NCBI GenBank assembly: GCA_037178625.1
Contig: CM074131.1
Span: 868,001-932,000 of the forward strand
Length of the DNA stretch: 64,000 nucleotides
Source of the DNA: Skeletonema tropicum
Taxonomy: Eukaryota > Bacillariophyta > Thalassiosirophyceae > Thalassiosirales > Thalassiosiraceae
Reading direction: 5' to 3'
The notes under the pieces were generated by a model, which saw only the letters and a list, made by a program, of their open reading frames with translations, did not search any database and was not told the origin of the DNA. A program made the translations under genes and the position numbers. Shown piece by piece: positions 33,444 to 46,300 of the stretch. How positions within the stretch are numbered: the stretch's first letter is position 1; each line of letters starts with the position of its first letter.

Positions 33444-34835
33444 CTAGTCTCTCTTTCTCTTTGGATGAGGAGTCACAATATCAAAGCACCAAATACCCAA
33501 CACGTCACATATTTCATTCACGTGAACATAGATTTTCACTGCAAGATAAACCCACAATCCTGCATTGTAATTGCTGATGAAGGTGTCCACAAAATCATTT
33601 GAAACTACCATCCCAGCAGTCATTGCTGCTGCCAAAGCAACCAGAGGCAACATTACCCATCGGAAGGAAGCGAATCTTTCTTCCACCATGTGATCGAGCA
33701 TTAACTGAGTTGTATGCTCTGCAAACAAGCCACTGATCAAGTGACACATTGTTCTTGGAATTCGTAACAATATTGTCGAGTCGGTCATTACAATAAAAGT
33801 TGTACTAATGAGGAATACAACATGCGGAAGCAACGTGCGCAGAGCTTCTTTTCCATACGAACGAATGACAGAGGGAACTTTTCCCAGCAACTCTTGCACC
33901 AAAGCAAGGATGGTAGCGATGATAACAATATCCAGATTTCTCACTCGTCCTTCCATGGCGGATGATATTAGTATTCCTTTACCTCCCAGAAAGGCAACGA
34001 CACCGTCAGTCCATGTTGTTTGTTGCCAAAACATTGGTCCATAAAAGAAGCTAATAAAGCTAAGCGAAGCGCCTATAACTAGACCCTCATTTGGTCCATT
34101 GAATGGAGGAAGAACGAGCTTGCCAGTAAAATATTGTTCCCACGTGGAAATGTAGAAGGCAAACATAGGAGATAGAATGATGATCGTCGCAATCATGGCA
34201 TCCCCTCCAAGTAGCTCACTCAAATACGATTTGTGTTGCACATTGGCACCACCCATTTCTTCCCCCAACAACACATTGACACTGCCCGGCAATAACCCCA
34301 TGGCCGCAATCCAATTGGCGCTCCCAAAGATACTGTTGAATGCATCACATCCATGATCGAACAGTAATCCCAATGGCGAACTAGACCCCGTTCTTCTCGC
34401 CTGCTTGCCATCCATATTGTCCAACGTTTGATAAATCAGCATTGCGCATCCATTCAATAAAAATATCGCAGATGGTACCACATAGTCCGAATTCACGTCG
34501 GTATTTGCCTCGTACAATCCGGGGCAAAAGTACCAAATGATACAGTAGCTGGAAATCATCCAACAGAGACCAATGGACGTTATGGTATTTGGTGCGAGCC
34601 ATGTGGGTGTCAGATGATCGACACACCATCCCGCCAATGGTGATAACACGTGCTTGTAGAGTAGAGAGTGATCGACACCGCTGTATTGATAGTTGGGCAA
34701 TCGTTTCACAGCATTGGGGGAGAGGTAATAATACTGAGGGGGGTTCTTGTATTCGTTTTCGTGTTCCCCATCCGCTGAGACGGAGGATGCAACAGACATT
34801 TCAGACGAAGTTGCAGGTGTTACCAGGCCACCCAT
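33444..34835 (-). CDS. CDP-alcohol phosphotransferase (ethanolamine/choline phosphotransferase)
   Basis: An intact 463-residue integral membrane enzyme. The CDP-alcohol phosphotransferase signature DG(x)2AR(x)8G(x)3D(x)3D is complete at about residues 141-163 (DGKQARRTGSSSPLG then LLFDHGCDAFN). It coordinates Mg and CDP-ethanolamine or CDP-choline for transfer to diacylglycerol in the last step of the Kennedy pathway. The preceding LAPNTITSIGL segment and the series of hydrophobic helices match eukaryotic EPT/CPT proteins in length and layout. Substrate choice (ethanolamine, choline or both) cannot be read from the sequence. It is probably located in the ER membrane. Single exon; start at 34835 (MGGLVTPATSSEMS) gives a hydrophilic N-terminus. 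Confidence 0.92.
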   Translation of the reverse strand: MGGLVTPATSSEMSVASSVSADGEHENEYKNPPQYYYLSPNAVKRLPNYQYSGVDHSLLYKHVLSPLAGWCVDHLTPTWLAPNTITSIGLCWMISSYCIIWYFCPGLYEANTDVNSDYVVPSAIFLLNGCAMLIYQTLDNMDGKQARRTGSSSPLGLLFDHGCDAFNSIFGSANWIAAMGLLPGSVNVLLGEEMGGANVQHKSYLSELLGGDAMIATIIILSPMFAFYISTWEQYFTGKLVLPPFNGPNEGLVIGASLSFISFFYGPMFWQQTTWTDGVVAFLGGKGILISSAMEGRVRNLDIVIIATILALVQELLGKVPSVIRSYGKEALRTLLPHVVFLISTTFIVMTDSTILLRIPRTMCHLISGLFAEHTTQLMLDHMVEERFASFRWVMLPLVALAAAMTAGMVVSNDFVDTFISNYNAGLWVYLAVKIYVHVNEICDVLGIWCFDIVTPHPKRKRD

Positions 34836-35428
34836 TGCTGTGCGCTGAGTGTTGAGCAGGTTCCTTTGCCTAAGATGCTCCTAGCTTGGTTTGTACTATT
34901 CGTATTCGTAGTCGGAGTTTATCGAAGCAAGCTGCATGCATTTTTGCATTATTTCATCATTGTCATTGCTTGGTGCTTATTTCTGTCTTTTGTGGTGAAG
35001 GACAGTCGAGACGGGTGTCTTCACTCTTCTTTCACTCACCCGTTCATTCCAAGTTTGCCTTTGGTCCGAGCAATGTAGAGCTAAGTACAATAATGGTATT
35101 TTGCTGGCCGACCTCATCCAGCCAATGCAATGATTGTATTGTGTGGGGTGTCTGCATGGGTTGTCTAGATAGTGACAGTTGTGCTTGATCCCATCCAAGT
35201 TAGGTACAACATTGTTATGGTATGGTACTTCTCATTACACATCGCATGCCTGACATTACAATCAGGATTAGCAAGGAGGACAAACGCTTGACTGATACCA
35301 TAATGTTATCATATCAATTGTCATTTTAAGTACTACACAGTATTGACACCGTGTTATCTCTAGTATGTTGTGTCTCCTAAATTTCTGTGCTATTCAACCC
35401 CTCCCCCCTACAAAATCATCATCCTAAT
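34836..35428. other. Intergenic region
   Basis: 593 bases between the phosphotransferase start and the end of the LRR gene. Short plus-strand frames at 34866-35188 contain hydrophobic residues (WFVLFVFVVGVY) but look like chance ORFs. No repeat or RNA gene is recognised. Confidence 0.4.
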
Positions 35429-38400
35429 CTACATCCAAACAATCCAAGATCCCACGACTAACGCAGAAATGAGCTTCACTGTGGCACTGATAGACAGTCG
35501 AGAGCTCGGTGATACTCCAAGAGGCAATCCATCACAAGTAATCTGTCCATAATATTCCGTATTGCTTTCACAAGACAAGCAAGGATTGTCCTCCGAGTTT
35601 TGCCTTCCGTTGTGATTGGCTGTGCCTGGTGGACATAGTAGACCTTTGCAGCCAAACCGTGCAACATCCCTAAAGTTCCAGTCTTTATTGTCTGCGTCAC
35701 AGAACTCTTCAGACAGCGTGGTAATGTGATTGTCGCGAAGGTAAATCACAAGATTGTCGAACCTATCGTCGAGAGTGGGTGGCAACCCTCCTTTGAGTTT
35801 GTTCGATGAAAGGTCAACTTCAATGGGTCTCCTCATCGATGACAGTTCCAAGAAGTTAAAAGGGATGTGACCTGTAATTTCGTTCTCCGACAAGTCAAGG
35901 TGACGTAGATATTCCATCTCAGCAAAACTCTTGAGCTTCCAGAAAATCGATTTGATCCTAGCCTAAGGGTGACCAAGTCAGAGGCAAAGGTATCAGGCAA
36001 GTCTCCAGTCAAATCGTTATCCGTGAGTGTCAATGTTTCCAATGACGACATCTCGGTAAGCTCAGTCGGGAACTTTCCTGAAAGTTTGTTGTATTTGAGA
36101 TCAAGCTTGACCAAGGATTCAGCCTCCCCAACTCCAGTCACATCAGATAGTCCGGTTGCGTCGAGGCGGAGTTCAATCAGATTCTTTGCCATGGCAATGC
36201 CATCAAATTTGAAGTCAATCGGGTTCGAGTGTAGCCAAAGTACGTGGAGCTGTTTCAAATAGAAGATATCTCGAGGCGGTGTGCCCTGCAGATTGTTTGC
36301 CCCTAGGTAAATGCCAATAATTTTATTCCCATCCCCGCAATGGATCCCAAAATAATCACAAACATCTGCATTAGGATTTGTCCATCCATCGCTGTTATAC
36401 CAATTGGCTCCTCCGGTAGCCTTGTACAGCTTTTCAAGGATTTTCTTCTCATGAGATTTCAATCTCACATGACACGCTTCCGTAATAAGGAGTTGTGTCT
36501 TCATCGTCACCATCGCACTCTTCACACTCGGACTTAGTGCTGTTTTGACGTCCATATTTACTGAACGTGTGTGGAGGACACATGATAGCATCACAACCAT
36601 ATTCGTCGACAAAACCGTCCATCCATTCTTCTAGGTCACAGAATTTCTCATCCAAACCAGTAAGTTTATTACCTTCCATCTGCAATTGGATGCTATCAAA
36701 AGATGCTAAAGACTTGGGGACATCTCCAGTTAGTTCATTGTGCCCCAGAGTCACCAAATCAACGTTCAGACTCGCTGCCAAGAAGTTGTCAGGGATTGTT
36801 CCAGAAAATTGATTGTAGTCGAGGTACAATCCTTCGAGCTGAGGCACGTTGGAGAAAGATGGCAAGGGACCATTCAGTTTTGGACCGGCTTTGAGGCGAC
36901 GGAAAACACTTAACAACTTGAGGGATTTCATAGAACTGAACTCTTCCGGTAGAGATCCAGAGAGCAAATTCTCTGCAACCACAATGGTTTCGAGATTATC
37001 AAGCTTAGCAATTTCTGCCGGAATCTTGCCAGTGAAATCATTGTCGTAAGCATAGAATTCTTTCAACTTCGTCATTGTTCCAAACTTGGGACTAAGTGGT
37101 CCTGAGAAAGAGTTGTAAGCTATGTACAGTGACTCGAGGGTATCACTCAAATCAAAAATGTCATCAGGTAATGGACCCGTGAAGTCATTATTTGTGAGGT
37201 GGAGTTCCTTCAGAGCAGGAGCTTTCCCGATGCCATCGACGTTTCCGATATCAATGTTAGAAAGATGCAGTTTCTCCAGCTTTTCAGCCTGATCAATTTT
37301 ATCGAACGTCATAAAGACATGGTTATCTTTGAAGTTGAGGTGTTGAAGACTGGAAAGCTCAAAGACTGAAGAGAGTATGGTGCCTCGCAGATTGTTGCCC
37401 GATAGATCCAATTCTGTCACAGTGTGATTGTCCTCCTCTCCGCCTTCGCACGTCACGCCGTACCAAGAGCAAATGGGTTGCGAAATATTATTCCAATGGG
37501 TGTCATCGAGCCACTTTGATCCATTAGTTCCTTTGTATATTTCCTGCAAGATGTTGATTTCAGATTCAAATTCTATACAAGAGTAACTTCCAATGAAAGG
37601 GGCAACTTCACTGGAGGCACATTGACTGCATTTCTCCCCACTTTTCGATATTCGACCAGATTCGCTGTACGTTCCCTTCGGGCATGCAATGACGTCACAT
37701 GAATCAAGTGCGCCAACAAGGCCTTCCATCCAAGCGGGCTGCGAGCACAATTCTGTAGGAATTGGACCTATGATTTGGTTGCCCGTGATATCCAGGTACA
37801 AATTCCCAAAGGACCCAAGCTCAGCAGGTAAAACTCCAGTGAAATCATTGGACGCGAAGCGAAGAGTGATTTCATTCCCAGTAACAGCCTTGTAATCGCT
37901 ATCGAGACCACTCAATAAAGTGCTTGGAATGTGGCCAGTGAATTTGTTGCCTTCGACGTCAATTTTTTCCATATGTTTGGCTTTCTTAAAGTCGAGCAGC
38001 GGGCCTCCAAGCCCTTTCTCACTCTCTTGATAGTACACTGAGAAGTCTTTAATTTTGACGAGCTGGTTCAATTCTCCAGGCAACTTTCCTTCGAATTTAT
38101 TTTGCCCCGCAATGAAATAACTCAATTCAGAGAGACTTCCAAGTTCCGCTGGTAGCGTTCCCGTCAATCGGTTCTTAAAAGCATAAAATTCTTCCAAATT
38201 GGTCAACGCTCCAATGCCTGTCAGTGGTCCCGAGATCTTGTTGAATGAGATGTAGAGTTCTTCCAATTTGGTCAATTTAAAGAGGTCTGACATCAAAGGA
38301 CCCTCAAGATTATTTTCAGTAAGATGTAACGACGTGAGTGTATCGGCAGCAGCCGTAATACCGTCAACGCTCTCAAGACCAGTCGTAGATAGGTGTAGCG

Positions 38401-41400
38401 CCTTCAGTTTCGTAGCGTTTCCAATGTTGTCGAACTTCAGTGGCACAGCGTTTCCTCTCAGACTGAGATATTCTAGAGAAGGAAGACTGAAGAGAAGCTT
38501 CGAAACCTCATCAATAACATCTTCACCAGCAACTAGCGAATTGCTTTCCAATGAAACTTCAGTGATCCCATCGATGGAGTTCTCGTCTCCACATGTAAGA
38601 CCATACCAACTGCAAATAGGTGCTTCTGTGCCCCAATAGTTGATCTTCGGAAGAATGTGTGAAGATGAGCTCATAAATCCTATTCAGAATTGCTCTTTCT
38701 CCCGATTCGCTCACACACTCCAAGCTTCCATAAAATTGTGAGGTAGACCCGTCAGGACATTTGAAGCAGGTAATATTGACATCCGTCTGCCTACCAACGT
38801 CAGAGTAAAAGCCTGGGCGGCAAAGAATTGCGTCGCATGGGTTTTCTGTAAGCTGCCCAACGAGATAATTCTCAAACTCATAGTCATCATCACAAAGTAC
38901 ATCAGGAACCTCCGTAATTTGATTTCCAGCGAGATCCACAAAAAGGCCAACAAAGTCGTCCCAGTCTTCAGGAACTTTGCCTGTGATCATGTTGTGGGAC
39001 AAGTCAATTCTGGGATAAGCATAATCTGTACGATTTTTAGACTTGCGGACAGTTTCCAAGAATGTATCTGGAATGTTGCCAACCAAGGAGTTGTGACTCA
39101 AATCAAGGTCGTGCAAATGAGCAGAATTCTCAAAACTAGGCAAAGGTCCAGAAAATCCACCGAAGTCACGTTGGCCCTGAAGGTGTAAATATCGAAGCGG
39201 TCTAATGTCTTGGAATTCAATCGGAATCTCTCCTGTCAACATATTTCCTGACAAATCCAACGTAATGAGATCAGACAGTTGGGTGATTTCAGCTGGGAGG
39301 ATGCCAAAAATATCGTTGTTGCTTGCTCGCAGTTCTTCTAAATTCTGTAGATTACCAATTTCAGTGGCAAGTGACCCTGTGTAGCAAAACGCACAAAATA
39401 TTGAGTATACCATGAGTAAGACAATTTCTACATCAAACAGGTGTTAGGGACGACTGAAGACTTACCACTGAATCCATTGAAACCAAACAGAAGAGACTTC
39501 AAAGTGACGAGTGAATACAGTTCCACCGGGATTTCTTTGTCCTCAAAACTGTTGCGTTCTATTTCTAGCTTGACCAAAGATGGTGGTGCATTTTCAATGC
39601 CAGTGATATTACTCAAGTCAGCATCGGAAATAATCAATTCCTCTAGCATCTCTGCCTTTTCAATGCCTTCAAAACTCAGATCCACAGTATTACTACTAAA
39701 ATCAACCTTTCGAAGAGACGGAAGTTCCCAGATATCAGCCGGAATTTCTCCTTTGAGGCCGAAAGAGGTAACATTGATTTCAGTAACAGCACCGCCATTT
39801 GAACAAACGATGCCCTCGTAATTGCAAACGTCTGCATCTAACCAGTTGACGACATCCTTACTCCATTGATCTCCAGCTGTTGCTATGTAGAGTCCATCCA
39901 AAATTTCTTTCTCCTTGTTATTGTCGTCCGATACCTCCGGGCAGGTAACTGCTCCAGCAAAGACAGCACTCGCACATTCAACACATTCTCCGCCATCTTC
40001 ACTTGTGGCTCTTCCTAGGGTATTGTAAGTCCCTTAGGACATATGATTGCGTCGCACCCGTTACCCCCTCCTTCAATCACTTTGCCTACCTCACCATTCC
40101 ACCAATCCGTCAGCTCATCAGTCATGTCACATAGGTAAGAACTCGCTTTCAAAAACTGATTATTTGCTAGATCTAACTTCATGTTTGTGAACCCTTTGAC
40201 TGTTCTCGAATGAATTACTCCCGTAAACTTGTTATACGAGAGATTTATGTCCATCAGTTGATCTAGACCTTTGTAAACACTGTCCGCCAAGAAATCATCA
40301 GGAATTCCACCTGTCATGGCGTTGCTACTGACATCAAGCATGTGAAGTTTTGTATTATTCCTGAACGAAGGAAGTTTGCCAGTGATCCCATTCTTTTCTT
40401 TGTCAGTCTGATGGATGTGGAATTTCTCAAGGTTAACCAGATTCTCGAAGGCCTTAGCAGGTAATTCTCCAGTGAAGTCATTCTCAGACAGAGTAATGTG
40501 CCATAGATTTGGCATTTCTCCTAATTCAGCAGGGACTTTACCTGTAAGGCTGTTACCGTACAACATGAGCGCCTTCAAATTTTTCAGGGCACTGATCCCC
40601 TTTGGAATTTTCCCTTTCAGTCCAGAAAATTGCATGTGGAACACAGTCAGTTCCGTCATTGTGTACAAAGATTCGTCAATTGGCGAAAACAAATACAAAT
40701 CATCAAGATGCAATTCTTTGATTTTTTTGGCTGCACTCAACCCATTCCACGACTGGATATCGTTCGATGACAAGCTGTGAAGACGCACACGAGTTGAGTT
40801 TGATGCAATTAAGGACCTGGATTGGAAAGGAAAACAAATACTCACTCTACATTTGTCAGCTTCTTTGCATTTCCGATCTTTCCAAACCCATTCTCCCGAT
40901 CAAACGTCAATTCATTTCCAGAAACTGTGGAAATACGAAGGCAGAGGTATACACCAAGAATACGTTAGCCGGTGTCAATGAAAACAATTGAGTGGGCAAG
41001 ACATTGAATACTCACGGTCAAGATCAGTGAGTTCAGGCAAATCAAACAAAGATGCTGGAACCAATCCTTCCAAACTATTTCCTTTCAACTTAAGCTCCGT
41101 AACTCGATCGTTGTCATCACACTCAACACCAAAGAATTCACAATGATCAATCTCCAAGTCCTTGTAGCTGGGCAATGTCAAATCGGCAGACGTCTCCATC
41201 TCGGCCATGACATCCCATCCCTTCGCCTCGGACCAGTTTGGTCCATCCACAGCCAAGTAAAACTCTGCAAGAATCTGCAAGTCTGAAACCTCGTCGGATG
41301 CACAAGAGAGAGATCCCATAATATCATTCGTGCCAACATCACACCATTCACAGACAATGTCAGTCATCTTCTTGCTTTCCAGGTAGGGAGGTAATAGTCC

Positions 41401-42747
41401 ACCGGACACAAGATAGCTGCACAACCAAACGACTCCACCAATCCATTCATCCAGTTGTCGATCGAATCACTCTCACAAATGTCTTTATCAATGCTGCTAA
41501 TCTGATTTCCAGTGACATCCAAATCTAAAGAGTCGAAGCGTAGATAAGCCTTTGGAATCGACCCAGTAAGTTGATTGTTTGCCAAATTCACAGTTATTTG
41601 ATCATCTAGCAGAGTCTGGTTCAGCTCATGAAGAAGCAAATGAGGAAGGGTTCCGGTGAATTCATTTCCATCCATGCTGATAATTAATGAGAGTAGTGAG
41701 AGTTGTTTTTAGGAAATGAGAAAGACGTCATGACAAAATTAGAGTATGGTGTTCTAGGAAGTATGTACTCACTATATTTCAGCAAGGTACGGATGATGAT
41801 CAAACCTAGGAATAGTACCATTGTGCTTGCCACTTCCCTCCTCGCGATTATGGACAGAAAAGGTTTGAAGATTTACCAAACTGTTGACAAGGTCGGATGT
41901 GATCGGTCCGGAAAGTTGATTTTCGGCAAACTGGGTGACAAGAAATTGGCAAGGTTTAGTCTCCGTACACATCATATATGCAGTCAATATATATGCAATG
42001 CACCAACGACACAATATATATCTCTACACTCACCGTCAAAATCTGTAATTTTGTCAACTGACCAATCTCCTCAGGGATGTGTCCCCTCCACCTCAGTTTC
42101 CATAACAATAAAACTCATTCAAATCAGTCAATGTCCCCAACCGTGTGTCAATCGTCCCCGTAATTACCATTCTCACTAATACTAAGTATTTTCAAATTTT
42201 CCAACTCAAACAAGTTCATCGGGCATCGGTCCAGCTATACGATTGTACTGTCAAATGCAATTCCGTCAAACTATCCTTCAGTGCACCAATCCCCTCCACG
42301 GACGAAATTTTATTACTCGTCAATGTTAAGACTCTCCAACTTTCCACCCAATTCAAATCCCAAATGATCTGAGAACGTTGCCATTTGCTCCCATCCACCA
42401 TCATCAATTTCATTATCACCCAGTGTTAAGGTGGTTAATTCTGGCAATGCATAAATCCATGGAGTTACCTTTCCCGATAGGCCACAATCGTGCAGATCAA
42501 TTTCGATAATTTGATTGTCGTCATTGCAGGTCACTCCTGGATACTTGCACACATCCTCATCGCTTTCATCACCGTTAATGGTCCATTGTTTGTTTGTCCA
42601 TTCGTCACCGTTGGCTTGATCATAAAAGATTTCCAAGATTTTGGCTTGGGATTTTTGAGCAATGACAGCGGTGGGTAGACAGCACAGGAGGAGCAGTACT
42701 GATGTTGTTGTAGATGGACGACTACTACCTTTGGAAGGAAGCATCAT
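35429..42747 (-). CDS. Very large secreted multi-module leucine-rich repeat protein
   Basis: I read this as one gene of more than 2,000 residues. It starts at 42747 with a signal peptide (VLLLLCCLPTAVIAQ) and ends in a hydrophobic tail (VKLISALVVGSWIVWM) that suggests a GPI anchor. The body is about six tandem modules. Each has an LRRNT-like head (W..ICSWYGVTC type), a run of plant-type LRRs (LxxNxLTGxIP), and a Cys-rich end (C(D/A)AI.CP...GR...C..C). Introns are short; those traced are at 39377-39465, 40775-40845 and 40925-41015. Frame changes near 35880, 36480, 38610, 40030 and 41400 join overlapping frames without any intron and are likely single-base consensus errors. The 741-residue stretch 36449-38674 is intact. 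A cell-surface recognition or adhesion role is plausible; the ligand is unknown. Alternatively these are two or three adjacent genes. Confidence 0.7.
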
Positions 42748-43339
42748 CGCTTTGGGAGATGCAGTGCCTGCTATATATTGGTCGTCTAGGTTTCTTAGTT
42801 AGTACTTCTATTGGTGTTAGATAGTAGCAGACAAGTGCATGGCATGGATCGTTGTTTGAGCGATTAGCTTCCAAAATTTGGAGTTGGGGTTCTTCACATC
42901 ACAGAAGGAACGACTGAAAAACGGCGAAAAAGATCGGCCGGGATTCCGAAGCGTAATCTCGGATACTAATTCCTATGAGATCCTACCTGCGGGCAAGAAT
43001 GAGCTGAGTCTAGGAAAATTTTTGTAGTCTGTCTTTGCTCCTACGTAGTACCATTACATATCATAATCTCCCCTCACGAACACAAAAAGCAGAAAACAGA
43101 TACTATAGAGAGCATCACCATGAAGATGATGGTTGCACCGTAGTGATTGCTGTGCACCTACACAAACTCCAGCCGACGACATCATACCTTCACGCTTCTA
43201 AAAGAACAGACACATCACCTTCATCTGTTCTAGTGTTGTAATTCACCTAATCAGCGTCTATCTTTCAAGTCAACGTCGAGACGGACACATCATCATCGGA
43301 AGTTATCTGCACATCAATAGCACATCAAAACACAACATC
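42748..43339. other. Divergent intergenic region between LRR gene and RPC1
   Basis: 592 bases containing both promoters. The short plus frame at 43035-43241 has no protein features. Nothing else is recognisable. Confidence 0.4.
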
Positions 43340-46300
43340 ATGGCGCCATACGGCGATGCGGACCTCCCGCTATCCCACGTCTCCAACCAAACAGTCATAT
43401 CCGAAATCAATCCAACACCGAAACAAATATCCCATCTTCAATTTGGTCTCCTCTCTCCATCCGATATGCAGCGTCTGGCGGAATTTCAGGTCACATCACG
43501 TGATCTATTCACCATGCCGCAACGTCTACCCGCCGCGAATGGTGTGTTGGACCCTCGTCTAGGTGTATCCGACAAGGTGGGGACGTGCTCCACTTGTAAA
43601 TTAAAGTTGGCCGACTGTGCCGGACACTTTGGGTACATCCGGTTAACCCTCCCCTGCTTTCACATTGGGTACTTGAAACACACACTCAATATCCTCCAGT
43701 GCATCTGCAAGACATGCTCACGAGTACTCATGACGGAATATGATCGGAAGCAAACACTCAAAAAGATGAGGAATACACGAACCGATGCATTGGGGAAGGC
43801 ATCCATCTTTAAAAAGGTGATTGAGAAGTGTAAGAAGCAACGAACTTGTCCGTATTGCAACAAACCCAATGGGACGGTCAAGAAGGTTCATGGGGCACCT
43901 ACATTGAAAATTGTTCATGAGAAGTACAAGGGTCGTCATATGGAAGGTGACCTCGAAGAATTGATCGAATCATTGCAGGGTGCCATGCAGATCAATCCAG
44001 AGATCAATCACGCCCTACGTGTCGCGGTGGAGGATCTATTGCCCACACGTGTCTTGGAACTGTTCAAGGCAATGACGGATGATGATTGTGAGGTGTTATG
44101 GGTAAATCCCTTTATTGGTCGGCCGGAGAATTTGATATTGGAACATTTGCTCGTTCCGCCGGTACCTATTCGACCCAGTGTGGCGATGGATGTGGGTGGG
44201 GGAAGCAATGAGGATGATTTGACGGTGAAATTGTTGGAGATTATCAATGTGAATGTTGCATTGGAGCTGAACATGACGAGGAATCCACAAACCAAGACGA
44301 TAATGGAGGGATGGGATGTGCTTCAGAGTCAGGTATCTCAGTACATCAACGGTGATATGCCTGGATTGAAGAAGGAGATGGGACACAAACCCATTCGAGG
44401 ATTGTGCCAACGGTTGAAGGGGAAACAGGGCCGTTTCCGAGGTAATTTGAGTGGGAAGCGTGTAGACTTTTCCGCAAGGACTGTGATTAGTCCCGACCCG
44501 AACTTGAAGATTAATCAGGTGGGAGTTCCTGTTCATGTTGCCAAGACGATGACTTATCCAGAGTGTGTATCTAGGTACAACATTGAAAAGCTGCGAGAAC
44601 GAGTTCGAAACGGACCCGAGAATCACCCAGGGTAAGAAATGTATTGACATTTAATCAGTTCAACACTTTCATATCAATCAATGTGCTAAACATCACTCGC
44701 CACTTTTCTTATGTTCAGAGCCAACCTCATCCGACAAGCGGGAGACAACGGGTTTGTAAAGTCTCTTGCCTTTGGCGACCGCGAAAGGGCTGCACAAGGC
44801 CTCCGCATTGGAGATATTGTAGAACGCCATATGGAAGATGGAGATGTTGTGCTGTTCAATCGTCAGCCTTCTCTACACAAACTGTCCATCATGAGTCATG
44901 TAGTGAAAGTACTTCAATGGCGAACATTCCGTTTCAACATTTGTGTTTGTGCTCCGTACAATGCCGACTTTGATGGAGACGAGATGAATATGCATCTCCC
45001 TCAAACAGAGGAAGCTCGTAGCGAGGCAAATATGCTGATGGGTGTACACCATAATCTAACTACGCCTCGCAATGGAGAACCCCTGGTTGCAGCGAGTCAG
45101 GACTTTTTGTCAGCTGCTTATTTGCTGACACAGCGAGATCAATTCTTTGCGAAGGATATGTTTTGTACATTTGTGTCGTACTTTGGGCTGGCCGAAGAAC
45201 AGATTGACGTACCGACGCCTGCAATATTGAAACCTGTTCAATTGTGGACTGGCAAACAAATCTTTTCCTGCATCATGTGTCCAAATCGTAAATCGAGGGC
45301 ATCTGTCAACTTTGAAATGAAAGAGAAGAATTACGACTCAAACAAAAAGCTGAAGCATTTCTGTCCAAATGATGGTTGGGTTGCATTTCGTAACAGTGAA
45401 TTGATTTCAGGAAATATTGCGAAGAAGACTATTGGAGATGGCAGTAAGAGTGGGCTATTGTACATCTTACTTCGGGATATTAATGCTCAGGCAGCAGCAG
45501 ATTTTATGGATCGGTTTGCGAGACTGTGCTCGAGATATTTTGGTTTTTACAGGGGATTCTCTATTGGCATCTCTGATGTTTCACCCTCTGCCAAACTAAG
45601 GAAAGTGAAGTTTGATATTCTTAGCGCAGGTTATGAGAAGGCCGAGGAAGCTATTAGGAAATATGAAGATGGAACATTAGAGTTACGACCAGGTTGTGAC
45701 TTGCTCCAATCATTAGAAGAGATATTGAATGGCATCCTTGGTAAGTTGAGAGAGAGTGCAGGTCAAGAGGCCATGAAGACTCTACCCTGGTCGAACACTC
45801 CTCGTATCATGGCAGAGTGTGGATCAAAAGGTAGCCCGTTGAATGTATCGCAAATGATGGCCTGCGTAGGACAGCAAGCTGTCGGAGGAAAGCGTATCCA
45901 AGATGGCTTTGTCAACAGAACTCTCCCTCACTTCCAATATCATAGCTTGATCCCACCTGCAAAGGGATTCGTTGCTAATTCTTTCTACACTGGATTGACA
46001 GCGACAGAATTTATCTTCCATACCATGGGAGGGCGAGAAGGTCTTGTAGATACTGCCGTCAAAACTGCAGAAACAGGGTATATGGCAAGGCGACTGATGA
46101 AAGCATTGGAGGACTTATCTCTACGATACGACAATTCTGTGCGAAATAGCGAGAACACGGTCGTACAATTCACTTATGGTGATGATTCCCTAGACCCTTC
46201 AAAAATGGAAAACAACGACCGTCCAGTACAATTTGATCGCTTGCATTTGCACATTTCGCAGACATTTCCCTGCCCCGATGAAAAGAATCTCTATAAGAAG

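Noticed and set aside
40817..40845. A 29-nt mini-intron in the LRR gene
   Set aside because: Using the later acceptor at 40775 gives a normal 71-nt intron and restores the LRR reading NVDLSSNDI.
41703..42179. 158-residue plus-strand ORF inside the LRR gene
   Set aside because: It lies antisense to LRR exons and introns and has no protein features.
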